Below, piece after piece: positions 23,306-23,957 of a stretch of DNA of 23,957 bases; positions within the stretch are counted from its first letter, which is position 1, and each line of letters opens with the position of its first letter. The translations under genes were made by a program, and so were the position numbers. Origin of the DNA: a virus. The stretch covers positions 205 through 24,161 of IMG/VR virus record IMGVR_UViG_3300000213_000006; one strand, written 5' to 3'. The notes beneath the pieces are model-generated. The model did no database searches. It was not told the DNA's origin and saw nothing but the letters and a program-made list of their open reading frames with translations.

Positions 23306-23957
23306 TTACCAACCCGCCTTAGTTAACATTTCTTTGGTATATACCTGGTCTTCCTCATAATCATTAAACTTTTTTTGCCAATAATCTGGTGCAATGTAAT
23401 CCCATATGATTGCCATTTGATCCTCGTTTAAACCATTTAAAAACTGCTGTCCGCTGTCACAATTGTATATAACCCACGCACTCAGTTCACCTTTTGTAAT
23501 AGCAAGACATATCGCATTAGTGCCACCTTTTCGCAATAAATCTGAGTATACATTATTGGTTAACTCTGCCCAGTTAACACCATGCCGTAACCCACGACTT
23601 AATGCATCGGTTGAATGTTCGGTATGTAATAATTTTAACTTATATTCAGCATACGTCGAATCCTTTGCCCAATGATCTAATTTTTTTCCACTTCCAATCA
23701 CAAAATCGGCAAATTTAGCTGGATTAATAGCATTGATATCATTGCAATACCTACCAAACTTTACAAAAGCATTATAATATGAACTTTTTATAAAATCCTC
23801 CTCCGATTTTAATTTAGCTGACCCTTGTGAATATTCATAGAATTTTAGATAGGTATTAAACCCATACCGAACCCCTTTTTCAGTTCGTTCACAGGATCTT
23901 TTCTTTGGTTCACATAAATGAACGATTAATGATTTTTCACGCTTAAAATCTTTATTA
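23306..23957 (-). CDS. Conserved phage protein of unknown function, N-terminus outside the window
   Basis: The frame is open from the right edge to a TAA at 23306, giving 216 visible residues with no stop; the true start lies beyond the window. A GTG at 23701 in this frame is internal, since the upstream 85 codons read as coherent protein (e.g. YGFNTYLKFYEY, NAFVKFGRYCNDINAINPAKF). The core SGKKLDHWAKDSTYAEYKLKL and the C-terminal DYIAPDYWQKKF match a conserved hypothetical family I recall from T4-like marine phages. No catalytic motif. It ends 2 bases before the Pol III-like gene, so the two are likely co-translated. Confidence 0.75.
   Translation of the reverse strand, partial: NKDFKREKSLIVHLCEPKKRSCERTEKGVRYGFNTYLKFYEYSQGSAKLKSEEDFIKSSYYNAFVKFGRYCNDINAINPAKFADFVIGSGKKLDHWAKDSTYAEYKLKLLHTEHSTDALSRGLRHGVNWAELTNNVYSDLLRKGGTNAICLAITKGELSAWVIYNCDSGQQFLNGLNEDQMAIIWDYIAPDYWQKKFNDYEEDQVYTKEMLTKAGW

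Overview
The window looks like part of the genome of a marine T4-like myovirus. The evidence is a T4-type replication block (gp41-like helicase, gp61-like primase, PhoH), a class I ribonucleotide reductase (RNR) operon with glutaredoxin nearby, a PAAR spike-tip protein, a beta-helix tail spike and an exact T4 late-promoter motif. Base composition is visibly AT-rich and genes are tightly packed, often overlapping. All genes but one lie on the minus strand. Host cannot be read from the sequence; cyanophage or pelagiphage relatives are the nearest comparison I can offer from memory, so this is inference.

Layout in transcription order on the minus strand (right to left). 23957-22710: a truncated conserved phage gene, then a 197-aa protein that looks like a compressed bacterial Pol III alpha palm with its three catalytic Asp retained. 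22735-22358: the only plus-strand gene. 22192-19051: phoH, primase, helicase. 19042-17530: two genes of unknown function. 17530-17132: a small one-gene unit (92-aa protein) with its own candidate late promoter, strong ribosome binding site and terminator. 17115-14747: five overlapping genes of unknown function. 14710-13079: a radical SAM protein and a PD-(D/E)XK exonuclease. 13073-11457: late promoter and tail spike. 11446-3356: promoter and RNR operon. 3233-1: adenine methyltransferase, GNAT-like protein, glutaredoxin, Sm-like protein, PAAR protein and a truncated gene.

The centrepiece is the RNR operon, ordered nrdA-N, homing endonuclease, nrdA-C, second homing endonuclease, nrdB. nrdA is fractured: the large subunit is made as two proteins, each carrying half of a split intein, and must be joined by protein trans-splicing. 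The splice junction is the catalytic thiyl-radical cysteine (E. coli Cys439), which also serves as the intein +1 nucleophile. nrdB is interrupted by a different, contiguous intein of 315 aa with a LAGLIDADG-type endonuclease. It sits between an iron-ligand His and the residues leading to the radical Tyr. Thus neither RNR subunit can work before splicing, and four selfish modules occupy one metabolic operon. The two free-standing endonucleases belong to the Vsr-like (I-Bth0305I/EDxHD-type) family described with fractured genes; the second lies between nrdA and nrdB, the same position as T4 mobE.

No tRNA, CRISPR array or insertion sequence was seen. No gene-free stretch exceeds about 165 bases.
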